From Biomphalaria glabrata (taxonomy: Eukaryota > Mollusca > Gastropoda > Planorbidae), in the NCBI RefSeq assembly GCF_947242115.1, contig NC_074715.1, positions 45,173,086-45,237,085 on the forward strand: DNA of 64,000 nucleotides, written 5' to 3'. The notes below the pieces were generated by a model. The model searched no databases. It saw only the letters and a list, made by a program, of their open reading frames with translations, and was not told the origin of the DNA. Of this stretch, positions 24,648 to 37,985 are shown in pieces. Both the position numbers and the translations under genes were made by a program. Within the stretch, counting starts at the first letter, position 1. Each line of letters opens with the position of its first letter.

Positions 24648-27600
24648 ATCTCATATATATAAATAAACCATCTCTTTGTTTAGCCATCCTATGTAATGTT
24701 TTACAATGACTGACTTGGTAAATTTTTTTGAATCATCTTTTTCATTCAAGCTGTAACCTTTGAATAATTTGAATATAAGAGTTTGATGTAGCATGATCAT
24801 CATTGTTTTAACTCTAACCATCAGTGTACTAACTATTGAAAACTTTGGAAAGACATCAGAGTACAAATTCTAAACCATTGATTACTTTAGAACAATGTTG
24901 ATAATGACATGAACTTGAGTCTCTTCATTGGCTTTGTTTACTCATGATTTTATTTCTGTTTGCTCTTTGTGTAAGCCTACCAAATTGCAAATATTTGTTC
25001 CGTCGGTTTCACTTTGATGTTTTTTTTTTTCCTCTCCTACAACTAAATAACTGGTTGGGTTAAACCGGTTTGTGTCATTGGTGTTATGTTATTAGAACTG
25101 TGAGGAATTGCTGATTTGAATCTGAGCAAATAGTTGAGATCTTCCATATCGCAAGTTTGCTGATGCCCTTTTTTTTTTCATTGGGTCTTCTTCATTGTTC
25201 AAGTGTTGATTGTTCTTTGAACTTGAAATAATTTTTTTGTTTAAGAATCACCCATTCGCTAAGTATTTTTCTTATATATGACAAAGACTTAATGAGTTCT
25301 GGAACTGATTGATTCTAAAGTCTATGTGAAATCAATGCACAGTAAGTAATGTCTACCCACCGCGTGGCTATCTGATATAATGAATTGCCTTGTACACACA
25401 ATTCAGTAATGTTAAAGTAATCAATGTTCTCTTGGTCCTTGCTGGTAAAAAACAATAACACGATGGCATTATAGCATACATAACCCAATGGAATGTTTAT
25501 CTCTAGATGTATTCCCGCAACTGCCAAGTGGACTCATTATGGAATGGGCAGCCTTTTCATTGATTGTTTCATTCTATCGTCATCGCTACCATGTGATCAA
25601 TATCTTTGTTAACTGTGTTTTCGTTGCGTTTTGAACGTTGTTTTCTATTGCTGTCCAAGGATTGGCACACAATCTTGGAAATGTTGAGCACTGTTGCATG
25701 CTAAGTGGGAAGTGATTTTTTTTTAAACTTAACAATAAAGCCTGGCTTGTTGATGTCACAAATTTGGATCTCAATTGTAACATCGGTAACACATTCATCT
25801 TGAGTACTGACCTCATTAGGATGTTTGGGATACGCGAGATGGCAGTATTTTTTCAATAGGGTGTCATGGATTGAGTCAAGTCTTGATTTCGCATAGATTT
25901 CTCAGAAACCTATAGCCTATTTATTATCAGTAGGCCTAAAAGTGCTATCGGAATATGCAAAACACTTGTCTGAATTAGGCCTTAAAAGTCGCAACAGTGC
26001 TTAGCAATGCTTTTGTCTCTAATTTCTCTTTCTACTGTTGTATACAGTTAAAGTTGAAACATGTGATAGTATTATACATAGGCAAATAAAATAACCAGTA
26101 TGGGTTGTTTTTGTTTACGGGAAATGCAAAAGGCACCTGACGTGTGCCATAGAATTCTTCTATTGTATGCAACATTTGTGCTTATCCCAGTGCAACAGAA
26201 ATGAGTGCTGTTTGTGACTGCTGTTGGGTTTTGTCAAACAAACACACAATAACCCTAGACGCTTCTTTGGTTATTCAGTCATATTGCTCTTAAATCACTA
26301 TTGTGTATACCATGTATTATATTTATATCTATTATATACATTATATCTCTTAGGGTGATGATATATATATTTCTGTTTGGGAGATTTTATTGCTCCCAAG
26401 TTATTAGTATTTTATAATGTTCCGACCCTGTCACAAACTTTTTTTTTTGTAAGATCCATATCTCTTTTTCTGAAACAAAGCAAAAAAAAAAATGCTCAGA
26501 TGGTGCGAAGATTTGAGTGCATTCATTCATGACTATTGTATACTTAAACCAAATTAGTTGAGGCTAAAGTGTTGACAATTTGACAAATGTCTACACTTTG
26601 TATTCCGTTGTCCCGCGGTAAAACTTCGTCTTTGCTTATTTATATATATATTTTTTTTCTCACTTCAGATCTTCTCGTTTGAACACATTTCCATCCCTGG
26701 TCCTCTCCAAATGTCATCATGTCTAAGATATAAACACAAAAGTCATTCTTCTAATTTCTTTCTTTGTTCTCTTTCCCCCCTCCCCCGCCCTCGCCTTCCT
26801 TCTACCCCTTCCACCTTCAACTGTTTAAGGCACAATGCGCCTATCAATAATATATGCAATTCCATTTTATATATGACGCCACACTATTTGTGGTCATTTT
26901 ACAAACATGTATTTTTTTTTTTTGAAAGCTCTCTTAAAGTATGGTAGAACTTATTATGCTCATCATGACTGAATTATTAATCAAATACATGACAGGCAAT
27001 AACACACAACAATAGGCGACGGGCAATCAGTACCACGCCTCTTTTTTTTTTTTTTTTTTTCATGAACAAAACCTGAACCATTGTCTGTATCTAACCATCT
27101 TATAACTAGATACGGAACAAATAGTCAAAACATTCATGCAGATGTATTGAAAGTAGGTGGGAACAATGAGAGTAGGATTGAATTCTGTGTTGAAATATGA
27201 CATATGTATCTTGATTTCTTTCTGTCCGACATGATCCATTGTTTGTCCACCTTCACTTTTAGTTCAACTTCTGTTGGATACTTGGTTCTTTTATTTCATC
27301 CGTTTGTTTTCCCAACCCATTTCTTGTACACTCTTTGGTTCATCTCTTTGTTCTTCGTCTAAATGTTGTCACTTCATTTGACAATGTATTCCACATAGCC
27401 ATGCAGCCCATTGTGTTGAACTATATACCCTTTTTATGTGACATTCTTGGACTTGTTTAGAATCAAGTGGTACGTTTATGTTGTCGCCTGTACCCTGTCG
27501 CTTCCTTAGGAAGGCAAAACTGTGTTGATTCAAACGTAGAGCTCTTTTGAATCCGACATATTTTTACTAAGTAGTTTTTTTTTCTTTGAAGATATTGTTA

Positions 27601-29112
27601 CCCGAACAAGTTGCTACCAAAATCAATACACCAAATGCTAGTTGATGGCGATTTTTTTTCTTAATTTTGTGTTTTTAAATCAAACACCCATGAAGTGGTT
27701 TGGTCTAGTCCTAGATCTAGATCTCTTTAGATTTGACTGTTTGCTTCCCAAGTAGGCGGCTGTTCATGGTCTAAGTTTCTTTTTTTTTTTTTTTTTTGAC
27801 TTTACTTTGTTGAAGATATCTCCATATTTCTCAATGTCTAGTCTCTAAATGCTGTCTCGCTTTTTGAGCTCTTCTTGAAACAACTCATTCGTATTCTATA
27901 TATTGGTTGTTTTAATAGTTTTCATATTGCGTGTTGGATTCATTTTTAATCGTTTGGTGTTTATTATATTCATTTTTTTTTCAGCGCCAAAAAAAAACAC
28001 AAAAAAAAAACAGAAAAAAAAAAAACGAATTTGTCTATTTAATTCCAATTCATTCCAAATGTTTATCATATCATTGAGTTAGTCTCGTTTGTAGAAATAT
28101 AATTGGCATGGGTTTAAATCCCAGCCATAGAATGTTTTCAAAGTGATCTCATGAAACGGAAACCAAGCTAACACCAAAATTAAGTTGTCCTTGATATTAC
28201 TTTTGTTTGTCCTCCCACCCAAAGCATCTTGAAAATTATTTTGTTCTAGCGGTTGGTACTTAACATTTAATTTCGGTTGAATTTCATCTCCTTAGATTGC
28301 GTTCAATTACTAATACTAGTTGGTTGTCATTTCAGTTTTGACGAAAAATAAAATGTGTGGACTTGTGTGAGACGCGTCATTTTAACCCTAACTTTTTGTC
28401 CCCAATTTTGTGTTTCTGTTAACTGAAACATTGGTGTTTAGAAATGTTGAACTTATATTTTGAAGTACTCGAACAAAGAGGCGGCTGTGATGTCTTCATT
28501 CGTGCTTCAGTTAACAGAAATACACTTTTATTATTCTTTACTTTCTACTAAATATTCTGTGCCAGTTGGTGTGCTTTTTTGCCTTTTCTGTTAGTTGGCA
28601 TTCTCTTTTTGTTTTTTTGTTTTTTTTTCACTATTGTTGTTTGACTGTATTTTTGTTCTCCTCTTTGTTGCTAGGGCTGGAACTCTAGTCCTAATTTTAG
28701 AACCCTCTCCCACCTCAGCAACCACACCGGGCCACTTGATTTCAATTTGATTAATTTGGTTGGTTGTTAGTTTCTTGGTTCGAATACTTTCCTCTTTTAG
28801 TTCCATAAAATACACTGAATTTGAAAGGACACTAAAACTTAACTAATTACCGAAAAAAAACAAAAAACTATAATGGTCGGTCAGTGCGCAGAGTCAGATG
28901 AACGCAATAAGATTGACATGCCCACAGAACTGCGCCAACGACAAATTCTAATGGTTCTACTAGTGAACACACAAAACGGACTACTGTTGCCATGTTAATT
29001 GTGTTTGATGATCTGCATTATGAAGCTATCAAAGGCTCTTAGACTGTTGTCCTGTTTTATTCAAGGTAGTTTGATTGTTCTGCAATATTTGTACTTTTAC
29101 ATGTGAAATAAA
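23072..29112 (+). other. Probable long ELAV 3' UTR and downstream region
   Basis: After the stop there are about 6 kb without a gene. U-rich tracts are dense at 23740-24190, and a TA microsatellite lies at 24590-24644. Candidate poly(A) signals are AATAAA at 24662-24667 and 29107-29112. Long 3' UTRs are typical of neuronal ELAV genes, but no transcript evidence is available, and part of this could be plain intergenic DNA. Confidence 0.45.
24590..24644. repeat. (TA)n microsatellite
   Basis: About 27 uninterrupted TA units in the probable ELAV 3' UTR or just after it; expected to be length-polymorphic. Confidence 0.95.
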
Positions 29113-29185
29113 ACAAAAAAATTAAATAAAAAAAATATGACAAAATAATGTCAGTGTCTTGCTGTCGTCTGTTTGTTTGAGTATT
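29107..29185 (+). terminator. Candidate distal poly(A) site
   Basis: AATAAA at 29107-29112 and again at 29125-29130, followed by a GT-rich stretch at 29149-29185, is the order expected for a cleavage signal and its downstream element. It is a strong-looking site but assignment to ELAV is inferred from its being the next good signal on this strand. Confidence 0.4.
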
Positions 29186-30849
29186 AAATGGCTGATGTAT
29201 TTCTCAAGAACTTGTTTGGAATATGAGTCGAGTCCAATCAAAACGTTTAGACTCTTGCAAAATGATTCCCTTATGGCCTAGACTCACTCTGTCGTCTTAA
29301 AGTTTTGAAGAAAAAGTTTTAATGTGGTGACTGTCAACTCGTAATTAAATGTTAATTTCTTTGTAATCAATGGTGAGGAAAAAGTCTGGCGCCACAGTGA
29401 GTCGAGCCTAAGTGTCCATTTGTTACATCAAAACTAGCTGTGTATTGTAACAGTCCAACTCTGTTTCTCAGGCTTATGTTCCCTCCAAAGTGATGGTTGC
29501 ATTATAACACTAGTTGAGAATGTCACGGAAGTGAACCCCTCCCCTCCCCACTACACGCCTTCCTTGCACATTCACCATGTTGTCTGTCTGTATGTTAACT
29601 CGCACTGTCTTGCACACACTCAATCCCTTCTTCCTGCTAGCATTGAATGGAAGCAACAAAAGAAGAAGAAGAACCAGAAGGTAAAGGCATTGTTTCGTCA
29701 TCTAGCTCAATACAACCAAAGTTATAGACAAAATGTTTCTTCAAAAGATACTTCGGTATCAACGGATACGCGAGGATTAACAAACAAATATTACCTTGCT
29801 TTAATTTAAAGGCTTAAACGTAATAAAACTAGCCACTAGTTTTACTGGTGTAATATAAAGAGAATACTATAAAGTAATACCAACATTAAGTCAAGGAAGC
29901 CATTGTTAAATTTTTGGTGGCTCCGAGTAATCTCTGTAGGAGGTTGCTACAAATGTCCACATGTTCCTCTAGTTGAGCAAAGACATTATGTTAGGTCAAC
30001 ACGGGCACTACATGAGGAGAAGAAATCTGGAAGAAAAAAAAAAGTAGTTGAAATAACAAGATAACCATTACTGAAACTTAAGAGAGAGAGAGAGAGAGAA
30101 AGTAATGTCAGTTTACCGAAGTGTCTACGGACTACGTTTTGAAAAGTGAATTTCACTTGGGCTGAACATAACAGCGACAACAATTTCAAAGAAGTTAGGG
30201 CACACTTTGGAATTCATTGCCACCTACTATAATATAATAACTATTTTACAACAGAGTATAGGAGTCAAACTTCCTGGCGTCCTGCACTAAGTGAAGTGGA
30301 AACATGACGGAAGTTTGGACTTACTGGGAGTTTTTTTTGTTTTTTTTTTTAAAGAAAATTTCAAACTTGTTTTAATGCTACAGATTGTGTGGTCTAATTA
30401 GTTGTGTAGGACATTCATGTGTAGTTTTGTCATAATAGAACAGAGGCACTAATTATAAAACAAAACAACAAAAAAAACAACAACAAATGAAATGGAGCCA
30501 AAATAAACTAGCACTGAAGGGTCAAGAACTCAAGTTTACACAGCTGCTGAAAACAACATGATTACAAGGCTCAGTGTGATAAGTGGGTTTAATAAAGTTA
30601 TAGAGGACAGCATTAAAGAAGTAATTCTAGATGTATAAGATGACTCGTTACAGAAAAAATCATCTCTATGATTCATACAAATAAACAAAAGTCCCTACCA
30701 AATATATAAACATATAAGAACATATGGTCTAGTTAAGTACACTGTTATTGTATTGCTCAAAAGACAAACTTGCGGATATTTGTTTAGATTATTTTTTTTT
30801 TGTCACTAAGTAGGGGTTTGAAGTGTCGCAACAAGAGACGAATCGCTTA
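29186..30849. other. Intergenic, nothing recognised
   Basis: Short purine tract GA(n) at 30081-30100 and an AAG run at 29660-29672. The small open frames here are in low-complexity DNA and show no family match. Confidence 0.6.
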
Positions 30850-30996
30850 TATTAGAGCAGCACTGTCGTTTGGATTTATCAATGGTCCCGGGTTCAAACC
30901 CTGCCCGCTCCCATCCCCCGTCGTCTTGCGGGAGGTTTGGACTAGGAAGTAAACTATCTTCAACTCGGAAGGAACATCCGAAACACGTAAAACATG
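30850..30996 (+). repeat. tRNA-derived SINE, family B
   Basis: A box B-like GGGTTCAAACCCTGCCCG follows a degenerate box A. The body reads CCATCCCCCGTCGTCTTGCG, then GAGGTTTGGACTAGGAAGTA and GGAACATCCGAAACACGTAA. An inverted relative lies at 50987-51142 and an older one at 32202-32346. Confidence 0.8.
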
Positions 30997-31346
30997 GTTA
31001 CAACAGCACTAATTCCATTTAAATAATAATCTCAGAAAACTTTTCTGTTTCCCTTTTCCATTCAAGCTTAGAAAAAAATAAGAGCGTATTCTTTCTAATT
31101 ATTTATGCTTTTTTTTTACTGTAGAAACTTTGTCGTGGATTTGCGGATAAAGGTTTACCTAGGAGACGGTTTGAGTACTGCAATCCAAACAAACGAATTA
31201 AAACACCTTTGAGTAAGGTATTCAAGCACGTTATTCTACTCAATCACAAGTTTAACCTCGACTTAAGCACTAACCGTTGTAATCAACTAAAATACACAAA
31301 GGAAGCTGAAAAAATATTTTCTTTCCCCATCAATTCCTGTGCTGTG

Positions 31347-31618
<272 letters not shown>

Positions 31619-31639
31619 GCCTCTAAAGACTGAGAAATT

Positions 31640-32200
31640 CATTGCTACTTTCAAGTGAATAGAGAGACAGAGACCCTAAAATGATAATTTCAGGTGTACA
31701 CTTACTTAGAGGGTTACGAGCGGCACACACCTCTATAATTATTACACAAAAGACCTGTATTCTTCGATAAATCTTTAAGGTGAGCCATACGACAATGGCC
31801 AAATATCCAGGCACGATAATCTGGGCCAGATGTTACGAAGATAAAGGTCTCTTAATGTCTTATTTGCCCAGTGCAGGTGCTAGAGTGCGTCTATATTAGA
31901 CAGCATATGGAGTTGGCCTACTGGGGCGATATGCGATACTGAAGATTTATATGCGATATGCAAAAAATGTGCAGACCTACCTAGGTAACTGTTATTATTA
32001 TTTGTATGTAAACATTAATAATGAGTTATGCAATGGAATTGGCTTGACGAAAGCTTTTTTTTTTAATGTGGTAGGGGTGAGGTTTTAGGCATCGGCTGAA
32101 ATTTCCACCATTGATTGGCATAAATATGGAGTTGGGTGATTGTGACGAGTCCAGGGCCGCTGTCCCATAATGCCTTAAATATTTTTTTTTATTGGTTGTT
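31640..32200. other. Gene-free segment
   Basis: No coding sequence or repeat recognised apart from homopolymer tracts. Confidence 0.5.
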
Positions 32201-32201
32201 G

Positions 32202-32346
32202 TTTTAAATGTCTCGGAAGTTCCTTTTTGAAATAAAAGATCATCTCCCAGGCAGACCCTCAGCAGGACGGTAAATGATGGCAGTGGCCGAGGTTTGAACT
32301 CGAGACTATATTGATGACAGGGCATAGTACACGACCTGTCAGCCAT
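32202..32346 (-). repeat. Old tRNA-derived SINE, family B-like
   Basis: In reverse complement: GAGTTCAAACCTCGGCCACT (box B position), GTCCTGCTGAGGGTCTGCCT, AAGGAACTTCCGAGACATTT. Same order of blocks as the copy at 30850 but clearly more diverged. Confidence 0.55.
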
Positions 32347-32469
32347 ATAAGTCTTAAAACATGGAATTTGAAATATTACTCACGTGAAAGTAGGACAAAG
32401 ATAATTTGTTTTCTGGGCATAGTTTTGATAAACAACCTCAGCTTATGGGTTTTGAAATGTAGAAACAAA

Positions 32470-32660
32470 CGCTGAGGCAGATTTTTAGCGGCTCCAGAAA
32501 GAGGAAAAGACGCTATTAGTTTTGTGTGGAATGTCCGTCCGTCCGTCCGTCCCGTTTAGATCTCGTAAACTAGAAAAGATAGTGAAAATCCGACATCATG
32601 ATATTTTAGACCTTTCAAAGTTCTGATGCAACGGCTACTTTTTTCTTTTCTGAAAGTGAA
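32470..32660 (+). repeat. Dispersed repeat with (GTCC)n core, copy 1
   Basis: GGAAAAGACGCTATTAGTTT, then four GTCC units, AGATCTCGTAAACTAG, and TGATGCAACGGCTACTTTTT. A second, diverged copy with the same block order lies at about 34000-34164. Class unknown. Confidence 0.5.
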
Positions 32661-33999
32661 AAATTTAATTTTTAAAATCTACTATGCAAGCAGTTTTTTT
32701 CATAAAAATACACTATTACCAGTATTCACAACTAATAGTAACAAACACAGGAGGCTATTTAGTAAGGGAGATATCTATTTACCATATGTTTAACACATTG
32801 CTAAGTTATTAAGTTCTGTCATACTAACTACAAAATTTACAAAAAAAAGAGAAAGTTTACTTTTTTTTAAAAAGAAAAAAAAATATTTTTAGTATGCATA
32901 GATCTATAAGTGGAACATAATTTAACACAACAATTACTAAGTAGTTTTTCATATTATCACGTGAACGGGCGGTTTACACAGGGGCTTTGTATAAGAGATT
33001 GACACTTTACAAAACAATTAGATAATCATTATAAGACATTCGTTAGGTCAAGTTCATATCTAACTTTACATTCACTTTCACCTATCCCTTGGTCTGCTGA
33101 ACCGTTGGGGCACCACACAAGATCTGTCAACCTTCTTTCTCCATTCTTCTCTGTCATTTGCCCTTGATAAAATTTCATTCTGATAAACTTTCTGAAAATA
33201 TTGAAAGCTGCCTCTTTACCTACATGTGTGGACCACTTCGGGGGCCGATTTTGAGTTTGTCTTTCCACACAAACTGTCTTTGTAACCTTGTTTTATATCT
33301 GTATGTTCATATTTAAATAGAACCTGATTAGATTAAAAAAAATTACCTTCCTAATATTTTAAGACTTCCCAAATAAATTGCTGTGATTTCTAACTTTTGT
33401 TAGCTTATGCTAAGCGAGACGCGCGGAAGTGACGTAATGCGCGTTTAAGTCTCACTATAAACCAAAAAAATAAGATTCATTCAAACATTAACCAACAAAT
33501 CTGGGAAGAAACATCGGCCTGAACTGCATGGAATTAAGAATGCAACATATCAGCCCTTGTTGAGTCTTACGTCACGAAATCCGATAGCAATCATAAAGCA
33601 CGGAGCAATGCAGCATCGAGAAGTGGCTTTACAATCTCAGGACATCAATCACGCTGGGCGCAACACTACCGAATAACCTCTCACATCCAAGCACGTAACC
33701 AGCTCCTCGTGCACGTATCCCTATGCAATATGAAGAATGTTCCACATAAAATCAAGTAACATCAATAGCAGCATGGGGTCAATGTTTCGCTTTTTTTTCC
33801 CCTTCGAAAACAATGTCTATGATATAGACCTAGAAGTAAATCATGAAATTTGTTAGCCAAAGACCTTTTCTTTATTTTTATAAAACGATACTAAAAGTCA
33901 TCTTCAAAAAAACACATTATTTTTCTAGCGTAAACTGCATCTGTCGTTTAAATGCACACATCCTTATTGATTTGACTTTATTTTGCGGTTATCGTTGGA
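32661..33999. other. Gene-free segment
   Basis: AT-rich; a less AT-rich patch at 33490-33740 has no convincing reading frame. Nothing recognised. Confidence 0.5.
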
Positions 34000-34164
34000 T
34001 AAAGCCGCAATTGCTTATGTTGTCTGTCTGTCTGTCCATATATTGGTCTTTCTCACTGAAACAGTCCGTCAGTATGTCACACTTTGAACTTAAAACAAAA
34101 AAGCTTTTTTAGCAAAAACGATTTCTCAACTATTCTTAAACCAGGTGCAACAGCTACTTTTGGT
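34000..34164 (+). repeat. Dispersed repeat with (TGTC)n core, copy 2, interrupted by a MITE
   Basis: AAAGCCGCAATTGCTTATGT, four TGTC-like units, and GTGCAACAGCTACTTTTGGT parallel the blocks at 32470-32660. The hAT-type MITE at 34165 inserted in its 3' part. Confidence 0.5.
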
Positions 34165-34352
34165 CAGAGGCGTAGCTAGTAATTTTCCATCGTTTGGGGG
34201 CCCGGGAGACTTGACCTCTTTGGGACCCCTGCATTTGGCGTAATATTTATTTTTTAATGTAAAAACAATCATTTGGGGGCCCTCCTCAAGTGGGGGCCCG
34301 GAGGGATTTTCAAAGTCTCCCCTCTCCTCCCCCCACCCTAGCTATGCCACTG
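34165..34352. mobile_element. hAT-type MITE with perfect 8-bp target duplication, copy 1
   Basis: Ends CAGAGGCGTAGCTAGTAATT and, in reverse complement, CAGTGGCATAGCTAGGG. Flanked by the exact duplication CTTTTGGT at 34157-34164 and 34353-34360. 188 bp, non-coding, with GGGGGCCCGG blocks inside. It is related to the copy at 49566-49790. The 8-bp duplication and CAGNGGCGTAGC ends are typical of the hAT superfamily. Confidence 0.92.
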
Positions 34353-34540
34353 CTTTTGGTCTTATGCAAGCGTTTTGTTTTTTAAATTAAGTAAGTATAG
34401 TGTAGTATTTATATTATGCATCTCTTCTCTTGTAGACATTATTTGTTAGGTCTTTAGAACAATATTTAGCTTCAGCTTTCACCGTGCATCGTTGTATGTA
34501 TAAATCATTTTACAAATAAGATGGGAAAATGTCTGTTAGT

Positions 34541-35442
34541 GTTCAGCAGGACAGGAAGTGTTCTTGGATATGATACTTATCGTGTTAAGCAGGACAGGAA
34601 GTGTTCTTGGATATGATATTAATGATGTTCAACAGATCAGGAAGTGTTCTTGGATATGATATTTATCTTGTTAAGCAGGACAGGAAGTGTTCTTGGATAT
34701 GATATTTATCTTGTTCAGCAGGACAGGAAGTGTTCTTGGATATGATATTTATCTTGTTCAGCAGGACAGGAGGTGTTCTTGGATATGATATTTATCTTGT
34801 TCAGCAGATCAGGAAGTGTTCTTGGATATGATATTTATCTTGTTCAGCAGGACAGGAGGTGTTCTTGGATATGATATTTATCTTGTTCAGCAGGACAGGA
34901 AATGTTCTGGGATATGATATTTATCTTGTTCAGCAGGACAGGAAGTGTTCTTGGATATGATATTTATCTTGTTCAACAGATCAGGAAGTGTTCTTGGATA
35001 TGATATTTATCTTGTTAAGCAGGACAGGAAGTGTTCTTGGATATGATATTTATCTTGTTAAGCAGGACAGGAAGTGTTCTTGGATATGATATTTATCTTG
35101 TTCAGCAGGACAGGAAGTGTTCTTGGATATTATACTTATCGTGTTAAGCAGGACAGGAAGTGTTCTTGGATATGATATTTATGATGTTCAACAGATCAGG
35201 AAGTGTTCTTGGATATGATATTTATCTTGTTCAGCAGGACAGGAAATGTTCTGGGATATGATATTTATCGTGTTCAGCAGGACAGGAAGTGTTCTTGGAT
35301 ATGATACTTATCTTGTTCAGCAGGACAGGAGGTGTTCTTGGATATGATACTTATCTTGTTCAGCAGGACAGGAGGTGTTTTTGGATATGATATTTATCTT
35401 GTTAAGCAGGACAGGAGGTGTTCTTGGATATGATATTTATCT
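34541..35442. repeat. 43-bp minisatellite, about 21 copies
   Basis: Unit contains AGCAGGACAGGAAGTGTTCT and TGGATATGATATTTATCTTG. Variants (GATCAGG for GACAGG; CGTG for CTTG) recur in blocks, showing duplication of groups of units. Confidence 0.97.
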
Positions 35443-36240
35443 AACGTGCTCAAAACGTCTACTTACAGTTTACCAAACGCGTGACATTAAGGGGTAGGCA
35501 CTATTTTCAATGCTATTTAAGAGTGACTTTGTGTGTGACGTAATGTGTAAGCAATACTGACCCGTAGGTTCGACCACTTATTCTTTATACTTATGTGTAC
35601 CATCAAAAACAGATCTTTAGAATTCTCTGCCGTGTTTTTTTTTTCAGTTGGTACATGTCTTTTTTTTTTTTTATCTTCCTTAAGGTCGAGGTGCCATGCA
35701 CTGTTAGGATACCTTACTTCCTCTAGCAGATCTATATGTTATGTTTAGGTTTAGGTGTCAGGAAAAAACAACACACTATTTGACTTTGGCTTTCATTTCT
35801 TATCATCTTGTTTCTTTAAAAAGAGAACAAAATGTTTCCAGGACCATTAAATTTTATTTATTTTCAGAAAGAAGTTTTCTTGAACAAATGGATCAAACAA
35901 ATGTGTGGCCAAAACATAGAAACCCACACACTTAAATGCGGTTAGAGATACACAGAGAGAGGGCGTCTTTACTAAATATTTCTTCATTAACCTGACAGAT
36001 AAGGTTAATAGAGCTTTAGGCAGGCTAAACTTAGTAAGCATGGTTTAAAGTCCTTAAAACATCTGGTACAAATAGACAAAGTAACAGCAACTGATCATTG
36101 TAATGTCTAGACAACACCAACAGTACGCCAATGTCATCATTAGTAGGCCTACATGCTTTACTTCCACTGTAAAGTAAATGAATTATTTTTTTTGGGGGGG
36201 GGGAATTAACCACTTGACATCATCTCAAGAGCTAACCAAA
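35443..36240. other. Gene-free segment
   Basis: T-rich runs and a G10 tract at about 36195-36204. No gene recognised. Confidence 0.5.
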
Positions 36241-36703
36241 CAACAACATCAACAACAACTAGATCATTATCAACAACATCAACAACAACTAGATCATTAT
36301 CAACAACATCAACAAGAACAAGATCATTATCAACAACATCAACAAGAGCAAGATCATTATCAACGACATCAGCAACAACTAGATCATTATTAACAACATC
36401 AACAACAACTAGATCATTATCAACAACATCAGCAACAACTAGATCATTATCAACAACATCAACAACAACTAGATCATTATTAACAACATCAGCAACAACT
36501 AGATCATTATCAACAACATCAACAACAACTAGATCATTATCATCAACATCAACAACAACTAGATCATTATCAACAACATCAACAACTAGATCATTATCAT
36601 CAACATCAACAACAACTAGATCATTATCAACAACATCAACAAGAACAGGATCATTATCAACAACATCAGCAACAACTAGATCATTATCAACAACATCAAT
36701 AAC
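36241..36703. repeat. 30-bp minisatellite, about 15 copies
   Basis: Unit contains CAACAACATCAACAACAACT followed by AGATCATTAT. One unit is 27 bp. In one + frame the 5' part reads QQHQQQLDHY repeats, but stops appear in later units, so coding is unlikely. Confidence 0.96.
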
Positions 36704-37127
36704 AAACTACAAAAGAAATCTTTAACTATGACACGTTACACTACATTAAGCCCTTTCGTAAATAAGTTCCGTCACATATGTTTACCCCCACTTCCCTCCC
36801 CCACCTCCTGTTCATGCAAGCGGCGCTTCAAAAAAAAAAATCCACTATTTAAGTGATTCATTGTTGTTAGCTTAGCTTAGCTGACCCAGGTAGTCTGGTA
36901 TCCAGGTAGCACAGCCTCTTTCCAAAATATGAGGTCACTCTTTTCATTCTGTTCATTTCAAAACAGAATCATTACCCTGACTGTTAATTAGCTCTAGGCG
37001 ATTTGTACGTAACAATTCCGCAAATTAAATTCTGATATAATTTGAGTCTCACTCTGAGAAACAAGGGGCAGACAAGACAAAGATAGGTAGACCGATATAA
37101 CCGAAATTATCAGGTAGAGATATTTAT

Positions 37128-37209
37128 GCATTGGTAACCAGACAGAGGTAACCAGACAGTGGTAACTAGACAGATGTAACCAGACAAAAGTAATCAGACG
37201 AAGGTAATC
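37128..37209. repeat. 15-bp degenerate minisatellite, about 5-6 copies
   Basis: GGTAACCAGACAGAG-like units with substitutions in every copy. Confidence 0.8.
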
Positions 37210-37487
37210 GGGTAGAGATGCGCAGGCTGTGGTAAAGAAGTTACAGAGAAAATGTTATTTTTTTCACACAAGGAAAACCAGTAACTGTCAATGAGTAAAC
37301 ATTATTTTGTGGTCACGTGTGCACCATTCTGTCTATGACTATATCAAAAATATTTTTACTTTTTACATGTCTTATCTTTTCTTATAAATTGCAGACGTTA
37401 CTTTAAAATGGAAGATAAATACGTTCTACGCTTTTCATGTGTCAGTTTAGTCATGAATGTTAATTAGTGACTTAAACTCTGCGAAGT

Positions 37488-37585
37488 CGTTTGTTTTCCT
37501 GGCTGATTAAGGCAACCCATTGCATGCTCTGACGGCACTAGTGGAAAAGGAGCCCTTGTGCGAATTTGTCCTAGCTATGGAATAA
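37488..37585 (+). repeat. Unclassified dispersed repeat, copy 1
   Basis: GTTTTCCTGGCTGATTAAGG, then CACTAGTGGAAAAGGAGCCC and GTGCGAATTTGTCCTAGC. A diverged relative with the same blocks lies at 58661-58750. Confidence 0.5.
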
Positions 37586-37707
37586 TAACTGTGCCTTTAA
37601 ATTTGTGTCTGAGTATTTAAGGCGGGATAACTAGGTTTTGTCTATAATCTATTTCTCAAACGAAGTAGATCGATCTCAAAATAGATGCGTACAAAACATT
37701 GCATTGT

Positions 37708-37985
37708 ATTGGGCGGTAAAGCGCTTGGCTTCCGAACCAGGGGTCCCGGGTTCGAATCCTGGTGAAGACTGAGATTTTTAATTTTTGGAACTTTGGGCGC
37801 CTCTAAGTCCATCCACCTCTAATGGGTACCTGACATAAGTTGAGGAAAAGTAAAGGCGGTTGGTCGTTGCGCTGGCCACATGACACCCTCGTGAACCGTA
37901 GGCCACAGAAACAGGTGACCTTTACATCATCTGCCTTATATACCACAAGGTCTGAAAGGAAACCTTTTCTTTTTACAATCCTTTC
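37708..37985 (+). repeat. tRNA-derived SINE, family A, near full length
   Basis: The head has GCGGTAAAGCGCTTGGCTTC and a good box B, GGGTTCGAATCCTGG. The body carries GGCGCCTCTAAGT, CCTGACATAAGTTGAGG, GGTTGGTCGTTGCGCTGGCC and the 3' block CACAAGGTCTGAAAGG. Other copies of the family are at 5188 (split), 11780 and 44570. Confidence 0.9.

Noticed and set aside
37730-37770. tRNA-like boxes A and B
   Set aside because: They belong to the SINE head: no full cloverleaf, and the same body follows in the other copies.
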